DNA from: Eikenella corrodens
GTDB lineage: Bacteria > Pseudomonadota > Gammaproteobacteria > Burkholderiales > Neisseriaceae
NCBI RefSeq assembly: GCF_003990355.1
Contig: NZ_CP034670.1
Location: forward strand, 1,364,001 to 1,428,000
Direction: 5' to 3'
DNA: 64,000 bases
The notes beneath the pieces are model-generated. The model saw nothing but the letters and a program-made list of their open reading frames with translations. It was not told the DNA's origin and did not search any database. The translations under genes and the position numbers were made by a program. Numbering within the stretch: position 1 is the first letter of the stretch; each line of letters starts with the position of its first letter. Below, one piece after another: positions 8,725-17,110 of the stretch.

Positions 8725-10188
8725 ATGAATCCCAGCAAAGCCAAACGCCGAGCCAATAGGAACAAACGCAAACACCGTGATCAAGCCGCCAGCCGCAAAA
8801 CGGGTGCGGAAAAACGCCCCGAGCAATTGGAGTTGCCGGTGTCGATGCCGGAACGAGGGGCAGCCAAATCCGAACCGCAGGCCAAAACTAAAGACTCATC
8901 CCACCATAAAACCAAAGCTGCGGCTAAAACTGATCCGGTATCGTCGCCCCGTTTTCGGGTAGCTTCGGACAAAGCAGCCGGAGCAGAGCATAAAGTGCCG
9001 CCACGCAAACCAAAATCTGCGCAATATGCCACCGTACGGCCGGAAAAAACCGCCCGCCCCGTAGCAGATACTGCCAGTCTGTCCAGTCCGGCATCGGATA
9101 AACAAAACAAACCTGCTTCGTCGATGTGGCGATTATATGCGGTTATGCTGTTTACCGCGCTGCTCACCGTGTGGTTCAGCCAAGACTCCATCAACGCCTA
9201 TTGGCAGCAAACTTATCATCGCGCCAGCCCCTTGGAAAATTTAAACGATTACGGCTGGTGGCGCAGCGGCAGCAGCTGGCAGCAAGCCGCCTTGTCGCAG
9301 CATGAGGCCGCTTTGGGCTGGCTGGAAGCCAAAAACGAAAGCTGGCGCCAACAGCATACCGCTGAGTATGCACTACCGGATGCGGCCGTAATGCCTACCG
9401 TACCTACCGTGCCGCCTGAAGTCGAAAGCAAGCCTGCTTCTGCACCGCCTGTGGCGCAAAACACCGCCTCCAAACCACTGCCGGAGCGCGTACGGCTTTC
9501 GGCTGGCGACAAAGTATTTTTTGCCGGTGATTCCATGATGGAGGGTGTAGCGCCGCATGTGCAAAAATGGTTGAGCAGCCAATACGGTATTGATTCGCTT
9601 AACCTCAGCAAACAAAGCACCGGCTTGTCCTACCCCAGCTTCTTCGATTGGCCGGCCACCATAGAAAAAACCTTGCGGGAAGATCGAAAAATCAGGTTGC
9701 TCGTGATATTCCTAGGGCCGAACGATCCTTGGGATTTTCCTAATCCCGAGCCGGGCACGCGAGGCTACCTGAAATTCCAAAGCCCAGAATGGGAACAGGT
9801 GTACCGGCAGCGTATCGAACGCATTTTGGCAGCCGCCCAGGCAGCCGATGTTAAGGTTATTTGGCTGGGTGTGCCGCTGATGAAGAGCAGCCGCCTTAAT
9901 GCCCAAATGCGCTACCTCGACCGCCTGTTTGCCAGCGAGCTGGCCGGGAAAACCATCTGGCTGCCCACCGATAAAATCATGGGCGGCGGAGACGGGCAAT
10001 ACCGCGACAGCATCAGCATCAACGGGCAAACCGTCCGCCTGCGCAGCAAAGACGGCATTCATTTCACCATCAAGGGACAGCAGCTTCTGGCCGAGCAGAT
10101 AACCGGCCGCATCGACTACCAACCTGCTCCTGCCGCACCGGCCGCCCCCGCCGCCTCCGAAACCGTTATCGCGGGCGGGAAACCATAA
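8725..10188 (+). CDS. patB: SGNH-hydrolase-fold O-acetyltransferase PatB-like
   Basis: Predicted periplasmic partner of PatA that places acetyl on MurNAc. Of 487 residues, the first 130 are a Lys/Arg-rich low-complexity cytoplasmic tail, a single membrane helix follows (about 133-150, LYAVMLFTALLTVWF), then a Pro/Ala linker and the SGNH domain. Block I is FAGDSMMEGV near residue 266, block III-like FLGPNDPWD near 332, and the Asp/His pair DGIHFT near 447. The C-terminus is Ala/Pro-rich. An in-frame eikDUS encodes RGYLKFQS. It lies 32 bp after patA with an AAGAAAGGA ribosome site. Confidence 0.82.
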   Translation: MNPSKAKRRANRNKRKHRDQAASRKTGAEKRPEQLELPVSMPERGAAKSEPQAKTKDSSHHKTKAAAKTDPVSSPRFRVASDKAAGAEHKVPPRKPKSAQYATVRPEKTARPVADTASLSSPASDKQNKPASSMWRLYAVMLFTALLTVWFSQDSINAYWQQTYHRASPLENLNDYGWWRSGSSWQQAALSQHEAALGWLEAKNESWRQQHTAEYALPDAAVMPTVPTVPPEVESKPASAPPVAQNTASKPLPERVRLSAGDKVFFAGDSMMEGVAPHVQKWLSSQYGIDSLNLSKQSTGLSYPSFFDWPATIEKTLREDRKIRLLVIFLGPNDPWDFPNPEPGTRGYLKFQSPEWEQVYRQRIERILAAAQAADVKVIWLGVPLMKSSRLNAQMRYLDRLFASELAGKTIWLPTDKIMGGGDGQYRDSISINGQTVRLRSKDGIHFTIKGQQLLAEQITGRIDYQPAPAAPAAPAASETVIAGGKP

Positions 10189-10209
10189 AATTTAAGGATA
10201 GTTAGAGTA

Positions 10210-11394
10210 ATGTTGTTTTCCAAAAAAGGCCGCCAACTGGCCTTAATGATCGCCTGTCTGCTCGCCTGCCAGGCCTGCAGCGCCGAAACCGCCGCCCAAG
10301 GCACCCCCGAAAAAGCCGAGCTCACCAACTACGGCAGCTGGCAGCCCGTGTGGCTCGCCAAGCTGCAGCGGCTCAGCCGGGGCGGCAACGTAAAATTCCG
10401 CATCGTTCAGCTGGGCGACTCCCACACCGCCGGCGACTATTTTACCAACGAGTTGCGTACCCGTCTGCAGCAGCAGTGGGGTGACGGCGGTATAGGCTGG
10501 GTGTATCCCAACTCCGTATCCGGCCAGCGCAATGCCCAAGTGCTGCACAACAGCAGCGGCTGGCAGGTGCTGAGTAATCGCAACGCCCATGCCGAATTCC
10601 CGCTGGGCGGCATCCTTAACCGCTCCTCCGGTGGCGGCGGCAGCGTAACCGTTAATCCGCGCAACCCCGTTGCCGAAGCCCAGCAAATCACCATCACCGC
10701 CCGCCCCGTATTTGCCGACAGCGAACTCAAAGTGCAAGACGCGCAAGGCAGCCAGGTTGCCTCCCTGCCCAACCTCGGCAGCAACGCCTGGCAGTATTTC
10801 TCCTTCACCGCCAACCTGCCGCTCAGCTACCGCGCCCAAGCCGGCGACATTTGGGAAATCGGCCACATCAATATTGAAAACAGCCGCCCCGGCGTAACCG
10901 TATCCGCCATGGGCATCAACGGCTCCCAGCTTTCCCAGTGGAGCGGCTGGCGTGCCGACTGGCAGCAGGATTTGTCGGCCACCCAGGCCGATTTGGTCAT
11001 CCTCGCCTACGGCACCAACGAAGCCTTCAACAGCAATCTGGACATCGTGCAAACCAAGCGCATTTGGGTCGACACCATCCGTAAAATCCGCGAAGCCCTG
11101 CCCGGCGCAGGCATCCTGATTATCGGCGCGCCCGAATCACTCAAAAGCCGCCACGGCCAATGCGGCCAGCGCCCGCCCTATCTTGATGCCGTACAGCAAA
11201 TGCAGCGCGACATAGCGCAGCAGGAGCAAACCCTATATTGGTCGTGGCAGACTGCCATGGGTGGCGCGTGCAGCATGAAAAGCTGGATGGCGCAAGGCCT
11301 CGGCGCGCGGGACGGCGTGCACTTCACCGCCCAAGGCTACCAAACCGTCGCCGACAAGCTGGCCGACGACCTCATCAAACTGGCCAATAAATAA
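10210..11394 (+). CDS. ape1: Peptidoglycan O-acetylesterase Ape1
   Basis: Removes O-acetyl groups from MurNAc so that lytic transglycosylases can act. The 394-residue length is about that of meningococcal Ape1. A hydrophobic signal peptide covers residues 8-25, then a GDSL/SGNH domain with block I QLGDSHTAGDYF near residue 74 (Ser nucleophile), a Gly-rich inserted module, LAYGTNEAF near 265 and the DGVHFTAQGYQ Asp-His near 366. It starts 21 bp after patB, so the three genes are probably one transcript. Confidence 0.87.
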   Translation: MLFSKKGRQLALMIACLLACQACSAETAAQGTPEKAELTNYGSWQPVWLAKLQRLSRGGNVKFRIVQLGDSHTAGDYFTNELRTRLQQQWGDGGIGWVYPNSVSGQRNAQVLHNSSGWQVLSNRNAHAEFPLGGILNRSSGGGGSVTVNPRNPVAEAQQITITARPVFADSELKVQDAQGSQVASLPNLGSNAWQYFSFTANLPLSYRAQAGDIWEIGHINIENSRPGVTVSAMGINGSQLSQWSGWRADWQQDLSATQADLVILAYGTNEAFNSNLDIVQTKRIWVDTIRKIREALPGAGILIIGAPESLKSRHGQCGQRPPYLDAVQQMQRDIAQQEQTLYWSWQTAMGGACSMKSWMAQGLGARDGVHFTAQGYQTVADKLADDLIKLANK

Positions 11395-11403
11395 TCGGCC
11401 GAA

Positions 11404-11615
11404 CCGTTTTCAGGTAGCATCATGAAATGCAAAAGGCTACCTGAAAATTTAAATGCAGCTGTTTGCCCGAACCAGTTTGTTTCCGTTCCAGCTCGTGCCC
11501 GGCATTTGGCCGCAAAGGGCAGGGCAGGCTACCTGAAAACCCGATGCAGGCCGGGAAACAGCAGGCTAATATATTTTCAGGTAGCCTCAAATACGAAAAG
11601 GCTACCTGAAAATAT
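11404..11615. repeat. Cluster of eikDUS copies between ape1 and the NIF3 gene
   Basis: The 353-bp gap 11395-11747 has no credible gene. It contains five eikDUS or near-DUS copies: an imperfect pair at 11408-11446, a single copy near 11527 and a strong inverted pair at about 11575-11611. The paired copies can form terminators. The rest is unremarkable leader of the next gene. Confidence 0.65.
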
Positions 11616-11747
11616 ATCGGGTTGAAATGACAAATAAAACGAGGCAGCAGGTCGCAAACGATATATTCGTTCAGGCAAAACAAGCCGGCACCGTAACATC
11701 CTTATCCAATTCGCCAAACAACCACCTTCCTCCTACAGAGTCCAACC

Positions 11748-12497
11748 ATGCCGCAACGTCAAGACATCATCCGTTGGTGCAACGAATTTTTGCGTACCGC
11801 CGAATTTCACGACTACGCCCCCAACGGCCTGCAGGTGGAGGGGCGGGAAGAAGTGCATAAAATTGTGTGTGCCGTTACCGCCAGCCAGGCCGCCATCGAT
11901 TATGCCGTGGCGCAGGATGCCGATATGCTCTTGGTGCACCACGGCCTGTTTTGGAAAAGCGAGCCGGTAACCATCACCGGCTGGAAACACCGCCGCATCG
12001 CTACGCTGATCCGGCACAACATCAATATGGCCGGCTACCACCTGCCGCTCGATGCCCACCCCGAAGTAGGCAACAATGCCCGGCTGGCGGCACGCATGGG
12101 CTGGCATATAGAAGGGCAAACCGGCGAGCAAAACCTGCTGATGTTCGGCACGCCGGGGGCAGAAATAGACGGCCATGCACTGCTGGCCAATCTGGCCGAA
12201 CGTTTGGGGCGACAGCCGGTATCTGCCGGCGATTTATCGCGGCCAGTGCGCAAGCTGGCCTGGTGTACCGGCGGGGCACAGGGCTTTTTCCAACAGGCAA
12301 TCGATATGGGCGCGGATGCTTTCGTTACCGGCGAGATTTCCGAAGCGCAATACCATTTGGCGCAGGAAAACGGCGTGCTGTTTGTGAGTGCCGGGCACCA
12401 TGCCACCGAGCGTTACGGTATCCAGGCGCTATCGGCGCGGCTGCAGCAGGAATGGCCGCTGGATTGTTTGTTTTTTGATGAAGATAATCCGGCTTGA
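11748..12497 (+). CDS. NIF3/YbgI family dinuclear metal-centre protein
   Basis: The 249-residue protein belongs to the widespread toroidal NIF3 family (older name GTP cyclohydrolase I type 2). Metal ligands are visible in LLVHHGLFWK (near residue 65), YHLPLDAHPEVGNN (near 100) and SAGHHATERYG near 213. Cellular function is not established for the family. It stands alone upstream of petABC, as in some neisserial genomes. An eikDUS copy lies downstream. Confidence 0.9.
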   Translation: MPQRQDIIRWCNEFLRTAEFHDYAPNGLQVEGREEVHKIVCAVTASQAAIDYAVAQDADMLLVHHGLFWKSEPVTITGWKHRRIATLIRHNINMAGYHLPLDAHPEVGNNARLAARMGWHIEGQTGEQNLLMFGTPGAEIDGHALLANLAERLGRQPVSAGDLSRPVRKLAWCTGGAQGFFQQAIDMGADAFVTGEISEAQYHLAQENGVLFVSAGHHATERYGIQALSARLQQEWPLDCLFFDEDNPA

Positions 12498-12797
12498 GTC
12501 TAACTTGGCAGCATAGCCTTTACATTTTGCTTTTCAGGTAGCCTTTAGCCGCGTTTCCATTATGCGGACAGGAGGTTGCGTTGTTGTACTTATCCCCACG
12601 CAACCTGCTGCGACAAGACAAATCTTTACTTTATTTCAAATACTGCTTTAAGTGTTGATTTAGATTAAGGTAGAATCACGCCGCTGCGCTATTGGCAGCA
12701 AGAGGCCTTTGTTAGGTTGCCGCCTTGCGGTGCGCAACGGCTGCTGTGCAAAGGCTTCGATATTTCGGTATTTTCAGAGTATTAGGATGATTGAGTA
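12498..12797 (+). promoter_or_regulatory. petABC leader with FNR-box-like sequence
   Basis: Gene-free 300-bp leader. A TTTCAGGTAGCCT copy lies at 12533-12545. TTGATTTAGATTAA at 12655-12668 matches the FNR consensus TTGAT-N4-ATCAA at 9 of 10 positions, and TAGAAT at 12671-12676 could be a -10 box. A box so close to the -10 would act as an operator for anaerobic repression. No convincing -35 was found, so the promoter itself is tentative. Confidence 0.35.
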
Positions 12798-13391
12798 ATG
12801 ACTAACCAAGAAATCAATCAGGAACGGCGGCGCTTTTTGGTGCTGGCCACTGCTGGTGCCGCCGGCGTGGGCGCACTAGGGGTAGCCAAGCCTTTCGTCG
12901 CCAGCTTTTTCCCTTCGGAAAAGGCTAAAGCGGCCGGCGCGCCGATCGATATTGATGTAAGCAAAATCGAGGCCGGCCAGCTGGTTACCGCCGAATGGCG
13001 CGGCAAGCCAATCTGGGTGCTCAACCGCACCGAGCAGCAGCTGAAAGATTTGCCTTCCTTAAACGGCGAGTTGGTCGATCCCTCCTCCACTGCTGCCGAC
13101 CAGCAGCCGGTATACTGCCAAAACGAACTGCGCTCCATCAAAGGCAAAGATAATATCTGGGTGGCCGTCGGTATCTGTACCCATTTGGGCTGCTCGCCCA
13201 CCTTCCGTCCCGACCTCGCTCCCGCCGACTTGGGCGCAAACTGGAAGGGCGGTTTCTTCTGCCCCTGCCACGGCTCCAAATTCGACTTGGCCGGCCGCGT
13301 GTTCAAAGGCGTGCCGGCACCGTCCAATCTGGTGATTCCTCCTTATAAATACCTGTCTGAGACCACCATCCGCGTGGGCGAAGACGGCTGA
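12798..13391 (+). CDS. petA: Ubiquinol-cytochrome c reductase iron-sulfur (Rieske) subunit
   Basis: Rieske subunit of the cytochrome bc1 complex, passing electrons from ubiquinol to cytochrome c1. In 197 residues it shows a Tat-type anchor (ERRRFLVLATAGAAGVGALG) and the 2Fe-2S ligand boxes CTHLGC (near 127) and CPCHGS (near 154). It is the first gene of petABC, 16 bp before petB. Confidence 0.96.
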   Translation: MTNQEINQERRRFLVLATAGAAGVGALGVAKPFVASFFPSEKAKAAGAPIDIDVSKIEAGQLVTAEWRGKPIWVLNRTEQQLKDLPSLNGELVDPSSTAADQQPVYCQNELRSIKGKDNIWVAVGICTHLGCSPTFRPDLAPADLGANWKGGFFCPCHGSKFDLAGRVFKGVPAPSNLVIPPYKYLSETTIRVGEDG

Positions 13392-13407
13392 TACCGGGGA
13401 ACAAATC

Positions 13408-15000
13408 ATGACCGAACAAACCAATAATAAAGCCAAAGCATTGCTCGACTGGGTGGACGCGCGCTTCCCCCTGTCTCGAATGATGAGGGAGCACGTAACC
13501 GAATATTACGCACCGAAAAACTTCAATTTCTGGTATTTTTTCGGTTCGCTGGCCATGCTGGTGCTGGTGATTCAAATTGTCAGCGGCATCTTCCTCACCA
13601 TGAACTACAAGCCAGACGGCAACCTAAACCAATACCATCTGCCCGCTGCGTTTACGGCGGTGGAATACATCATGCGCGATGTATCCGGCGGCTGGATTAT
13701 CCGCTATATGCACTCTACCGGCGCTTCGATGTTCTTCATCGTGGTGTATCTGCACATGTTCCGCGGCCTGATTTACGGCTCGTTCAAAAAACCGCGCGAG
13801 CTCGTGTGGGTGTGCGGCGCGCTGATTTTCCTCGCCCTGATGGCAGAAGCCTTTATGGGCTACCTGCTGCCTTGGGGGCAAATGTCGTTTTGGGGTGCGC
13901 AGGTAATCATCAATCTGTTCGGCGCCATCCCCGTAATCGGCCCGGATTTGTCCACTTGGATTCGCGGCGACTTTAACGTTTCCGACGTTACGCTCAACCG
14001 TTTCTTCGCCCTGCACGTGATTGCCGTGCCGCTGGTGCTGGTCGGCCTGGTGGTGGCGCATCTGATTGCGCTGCACGAAGTGGGCTCCAACAACCCCGAC
14101 GGCGTGGAAATCAAAAAGCTGAAAGATGAAAACGGTATCCCGCTCGACGGCATCCCTTTCCATCCGTATTACACCGTGAAAGACATTTTGGGCGTGGTGG
14201 TGTTCCTGATTGTGTTCTGCTCTATCATGTTCTTTGCCCCCGAAGGCGGCGGCTACTTCCTCGAAGCGCCCAACTTCGATCCGGCCAACTCGCTGAAAAC
14301 TCCGGCACACATTGCTCCGGTGTGGTATTTCACTCCGTTCTACGCCATCTTGCGCGCCATCCCCTCGTTTGCCGGCACGCAGGTGTGGGGGGTGATCGGC
14401 ATGGGTGCGGCAGTGGTTCTGATTGCCCTGTTGCCTTGGCTTGACCGCTCGCCGGTGAAATCCGTGCGCTACCGCAACACCACTTTCAAAACCATGCTGG
14501 TGCTGTTTTTGATTGCCTTCATCGGGCTGGGCATTTTGGGCGCTCAGGTAGCCAGCGATTTGCGCACCGAAATCGCCCAGTCGTTTACCATTTTTTACTT
14601 CCTGTTCTTCCTCGGCATGCCGATCTACACCAGTCCGCAACGCCCGAGCTTGGCCGCATTCAAGCAGAAGCTGGCTGCGCAGCCTTTGGCCGCCATGTTT
14701 GCCGCAGGCTGGGTGGGCGGCGTGATGCTGATTGCTGTGTTGGTGAGCATTTACGACCTCTATCTGCTCGCCCGCCTGTTTTTCGCCGACCCGTTCCGAA
14801 TCCAAACCCTGCTGATCCGCGTATTCTCCGTGCTGTATATGGCCTTCTTCTTTGTCGGCACGCTGCTGAATACCAAGCTGAATGTGGATCAAGCAGTGCC
14901 GGAACGCGTAACCATGAGCACTACCCGCCAGAAAATCATGTTCTTCGTGTATACAGCCATTACGCTGGCGGGTGCGTATCTGTTTGCCAACAGCATTTAA
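13408..15000 (+). CDS. petB: Ubiquinol-cytochrome c reductase, cytochrome b (with extra C-terminal segment)
   Basis: Membrane core of the bc1 complex carrying hemes bL and bH. Haem-ligand regions RYMHSTGASMFFIVVYLHMFRG (helix B) and LNRFFALHVIAVPLVLVGLVVAHLIALHEVG (helix D) and the quinol-site PEWY-like variant (APVWYFTPFYAILRAIP) are visible. At 530 residues it is about 80 longer than I recall for neisserial PetB. The surplus lies at about 405-490 and contains two additional hydrophobic helices, before the usual end PERVTMSTTRQKIMFFVYTA. The frame is open throughout. Confidence 0.94.
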   Translation: MTEQTNNKAKALLDWVDARFPLSRMMREHVTEYYAPKNFNFWYFFGSLAMLVLVIQIVSGIFLTMNYKPDGNLNQYHLPAAFTAVEYIMRDVSGGWIIRYMHSTGASMFFIVVYLHMFRGLIYGSFKKPRELVWVCGALIFLALMAEAFMGYLLPWGQMSFWGAQVIINLFGAIPVIGPDLSTWIRGDFNVSDVTLNRFFALHVIAVPLVLVGLVVAHLIALHEVGSNNPDGVEIKKLKDENGIPLDGIPFHPYYTVKDILGVVVFLIVFCSIMFFAPEGGGYFLEAPNFDPANSLKTPAHIAPVWYFTPFYAILRAIPSFAGTQVWGVIGMGAAVVLIALLPWLDRSPVKSVRYRNTTFKTMLVLFLIAFIGLGILGAQVASDLRTEIAQSFTIFYFLFFLGMPIYTSPQRPSLAAFKQKLAAQPLAAMFAAGWVGGVMLIAVLVSIYDLYLLARLFFADPFRIQTLLIRVFSVLYMAFFFVGTLLNTKLNVDQAVPERVTMSTTRQKIMFFVYTAITLAGAYLFANSI

Positions 15001-15013
15001 CAGGAGCGGCGAA

Positions 15014-15796
15014 ATGAAAAAACAATGGAAAAACTGGCTGGCCGCGCTGATGTTGGCCTTGCCGCTAAGCGCCAACGCCTCCGGCGGCGGCCACTACGAA
15101 CATGTGGATATCGACTTGGGCGACCAAGTGAGCCTGCAACACGGCGCACAAATTTTTGCCAACTACTGCCTTTCCTGCCATTCGGCCAGCGGTATGCGCT
15201 ACAACCGCTTGCAGGATTTGGGCTTGAGCGAAGACGAAATCCGCAAAAACCTGATGTTCACCACCGATAAAACCGGCGACGTGATGCAGTCGGCCATGCG
15301 CCCGGAAGATGCCAAACGCTGGTTTGGCGCCGAGCCGCCGGATTTAACCCTGATTGCCCGTTCGCGCGGTGCGGATTACCTCTACGCCTATTTGCGCGGC
15401 TTCTATAAAGACCCGAGCCGCCCCACCGGCTGGAACAACCTGGTGTTCGACAAAGTCGGCATGCCGCACCCCTTGTGGGAACAGCAAGGTATCCGCGCGG
15501 TGGAGCTCGACAGCAAAGGTCAGCCCGTGATGATGAAAGACGAACACGGCAACCTGGTGCCCAAATTGTATTGGGAAACCACCGGCCTGCATAGCCGCCG
15601 CCTGCCCAACGGCGAAGTGAGCGCCAAAGAGTTCGACCGCTACGCCAAAGACCTCGTGGCCTATCTGGTGTATATGGGCGAACCCGCGCAGCTGCAACGC
15701 AAACAAATCGGCTACGGCGTGTTGCTGTTCCTGTTTGCCATCATGCTGCCGTTGGCCTACTTCCTGAAAAAGGAATACTGGAAAGACGTGCACTAA
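15014..15796 (+). CDS. petC: Ubiquinol-cytochrome c reductase, cytochrome c1
   Basis: 260-residue c-type cytochrome, last gene of petABC. Signal peptide MKKQWKNWLAALMLALPLSANA, haem-binding CLSCH near residue 52, a Met-ligand candidate in the MP-containing segment VGMPHPLWE, and a C-terminal membrane anchor (IGYGVLLFLFAIMLPLAYFLKK). The frame is open upstream into petB, but ATG 15014 with CAGGAG nearby is the clear start, 13 bp after petB. Confidence 0.95.
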   Translation: MKKQWKNWLAALMLALPLSANASGGGHYEHVDIDLGDQVSLQHGAQIFANYCLSCHSASGMRYNRLQDLGLSEDEIRKNLMFTTDKTGDVMQSAMRPEDAKRWFGAEPPDLTLIARSRGADYLYAYLRGFYKDPSRPTGWNNLVFDKVGMPHPLWEQQGIRAVELDSKGQPVMMKDEHGNLVPKLYWETTGLHSRRLPNGEVSAKEFDRYAKDLVAYLVYMGEPAQLQRKQIGYGVLLFLFAIMLPLAYFLKKEYWKDVH

Positions 15797-15810
15797 GCAG
15801 CACAGTAAGA

Positions 15811-15840
15811 AACGCAGGTTGCCAACAGCCTGCGTTTTGG
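15811..15840 (+). terminator. Rho-independent terminator of petABC
   Basis: AACGCAGG and CCTGCGTT separated by 10 bases and followed by a T-rich stretch, 15 bp after petC. Confidence 0.8.
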
Positions 15841-15851
15841 TTTGGGGAAAA

Positions 15852-15897
15852 AGGCTACCTGAAAACCAGAGTAACCGTTTGGTTTCAGGTAGCCTTT
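15852..15897 (+). terminator. Second, eikDUS-type terminator after petC
   Basis: AGGCTACCTGAAAACCA and TTTCAGGTAGCCTTT, about 10 bp after the first petC terminator. Confidence 0.55.
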
Positions 15898-15955
15898 GAT
15901 GCAGGAAATAGCCACGTTACCGTTGGTTTGCGGACAAGCAGCCGGATAACAAATC

Positions 15956-16058
15956 ATAGTGAATTAACAAAAATCAGGGCAAGGCGACGAGCCGCAGACA
16001 GTACGGATAGTACGGCAAGGCGAGGCAATGCTGTACTGGTTTTTGTTAACTCACTATA
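15956..16058. repeat. Correia-type miniature element
   Basis: ATAGTGAATTAACAAAAATC to TTTTTGTTAACTCACTATA, about 103 bp, of the ACAAAAA end type. It lies between petC and the IS element; an A/T-rich stretch of 120 bp without features follows. Confidence 0.8.
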
Positions 16059-16196
16059 ACCAATACCGGCCTCATTTCATTATTTACACAGCATTCCTAA
16101 TCATCTCTTCTGTTTCGATATAACATAATATTTTTAAAAATAATTTTTTACAGATTGGGAAAAACAAAGATTATAATAGACCTCTTGCGAAAATAT

Positions 16197-16754
16197 TCAT
16201 CCCATCGCATTAACCAGTCCTGCAATCAGATTTGCCCTTAACCCGAACCGTTTCCGCCTGTTGCGGTAAGGCAGCGACAATATTTTGAATATCTTCAGTT
16301 TCCTGTTGATGTGCTCGATGACGGTTCTGAGTTTGCCTAACCGCCTGTTCGCCTCTTTATCCTGTTTGTCCGGCGGATGACGTTTGGATTTCTTTTTCGG
16401 AGTCTGTAATCCGGTTTTGGCCAATCCTTGATAACCCTTATCCGCAATGACTATTTTGTAGGGATAAAGCTCTGCAAGGTGCCTCTTGGCTAAACGCATG
16501 TCATGCCGGGCACCCATCCCCGTCCGGATGCTGATGATTTTTTCCGTTTCCCTGCCGTATATGACCCGGATTTTAACCGTGTGCCGCCTTTTCTTGCCGC
16601 TGTAATACTGCCGCTGTTTTTTTGGGACGTTCAATCGGGCTTTCGGTAACGTCAATGATGACCGTTTGGTCGCCCGGATTCTTGTGCTTTGGCAGGGAGA
16701 AGCGTTTGCAACGGATGAGGGCGTCCTCGGTTTTACGGATGGTGCGGCAGACAT
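16197..16754 (-). CDS. IS5-family transposase, C-terminal frame
   Basis: Carries the rest of the DDE domain (DDE_Tnp_4 type): KRRHTVKIRVIYG, IVIADKGYQGL with the second Asp, and RTVIEHINRKLKIF with the catalytic Glu. The real contribution of this frame starts after VPKK at the A7 run; the preceding residues are an out-of-frame shadow of the first ORF. Together the two frames give a transposase of about 265 residues. Confidence 0.82.
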   Translation of the reverse strand: MSAAPSVKPRTPSSVANASPCQSTRIRATKRSSLTLPKARLNVPKKQRQYYSGKKRRHTVKIRVIYGRETEKIISIRTGMGARHDMRLAKRHLAELYPYKIVIADKGYQGLAKTGLQTPKKKSKRHPPDKQDKEANRRLGKLRTVIEHINRKLKIFKILSLPYRNRRKRFGLRANLIAGLVNAMG

Positions 16755-16992
16755 TGCTTTCGGAAAGGCCGTAGATGGCGGCCAATTCGAGTTGGGTATG
16801 GTAATGGCGCAGATAGCTTAGGGTAAGCAGCAGTTGGTCTGCCAAACCGAGCGTATGCGGCCTGCCTGACTTGACCTTCCGGCTTTCTGCTTCTGTGGTG
16901 ACTTGCAGCATTTCATGAAACAGGACGGGCGTTACACCTGTGAGCCGTTTGAATTCGCTATCGCTTCTTTGGATGAGGTTTTCGTATTTCAT
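16573..16992 (-). CDS. IS5-family transposase, N-terminal frame
   Basis: 139-residue frame with the N-terminal helix-turn-helix region (LADQLLLTLSYLRHYHTQLELAAIYGLSESNVCRTI) and the first catalytic Asp in IIDVTESPIERP. It continues as the other frame after a one-base shift at the seven-A run near 16620; the last residues after ERPKK (TAAVLQRQEKAAHG) are out of frame. Whether the shift is programmed slippage or a mutation cannot be told. Confidence 0.85.
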   Translation of the reverse strand: MKYENLIQRSDSEFKRLTGVTPVLFHEMLQVTTEAESRKVKSGRPHTLGLADQLLLTLSYLRHYHTQLELAAIYGLSESNVCRTIRKTEDALIRCKRFSLPKHKNPGDQTVIIDVTESPIERPKKTAAVLQRQEKAAHG

Positions 16993-17110
16993 TTGGGAAT
17001 GGTAAATCTTCAGGATACTTTCGCAAGAGGTCTAATGAACACGTCCGGAATTCTCCGGATTCTTTCCCGACTGACCGATTATTCATCGGCAAACATATTA
17101 GGAGAGCATT

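Larger units (their letters stand above)
16178..17033 (-). mobile_element. IS5-family (ISL2-like) insertion sequence
   Basis: 856-bp element with 15-bp terminal inverted repeats AGACCTCTTGCGAAA (16178) and TTTCGCAAGAGGTCT (ending 17033), flanked by a 3-bp duplication AAT (16175-16177 and 17034-17036). ANT-type 3-bp duplications fit the ISL2 group of IS5. It carries one transposase in two overlapping frames. Perfect ends and duplication suggest a recent insertion; it lies just upstream of the alcohol dehydrogenase gene. Confidence 0.9.

Noticed and set aside
13624..15075. 483-codon minus-strand ORF opposite petB
   Set aside because: His/Gln/Glu-rich shadow frame without homology, fully covering the well-supported cytochrome b gene.
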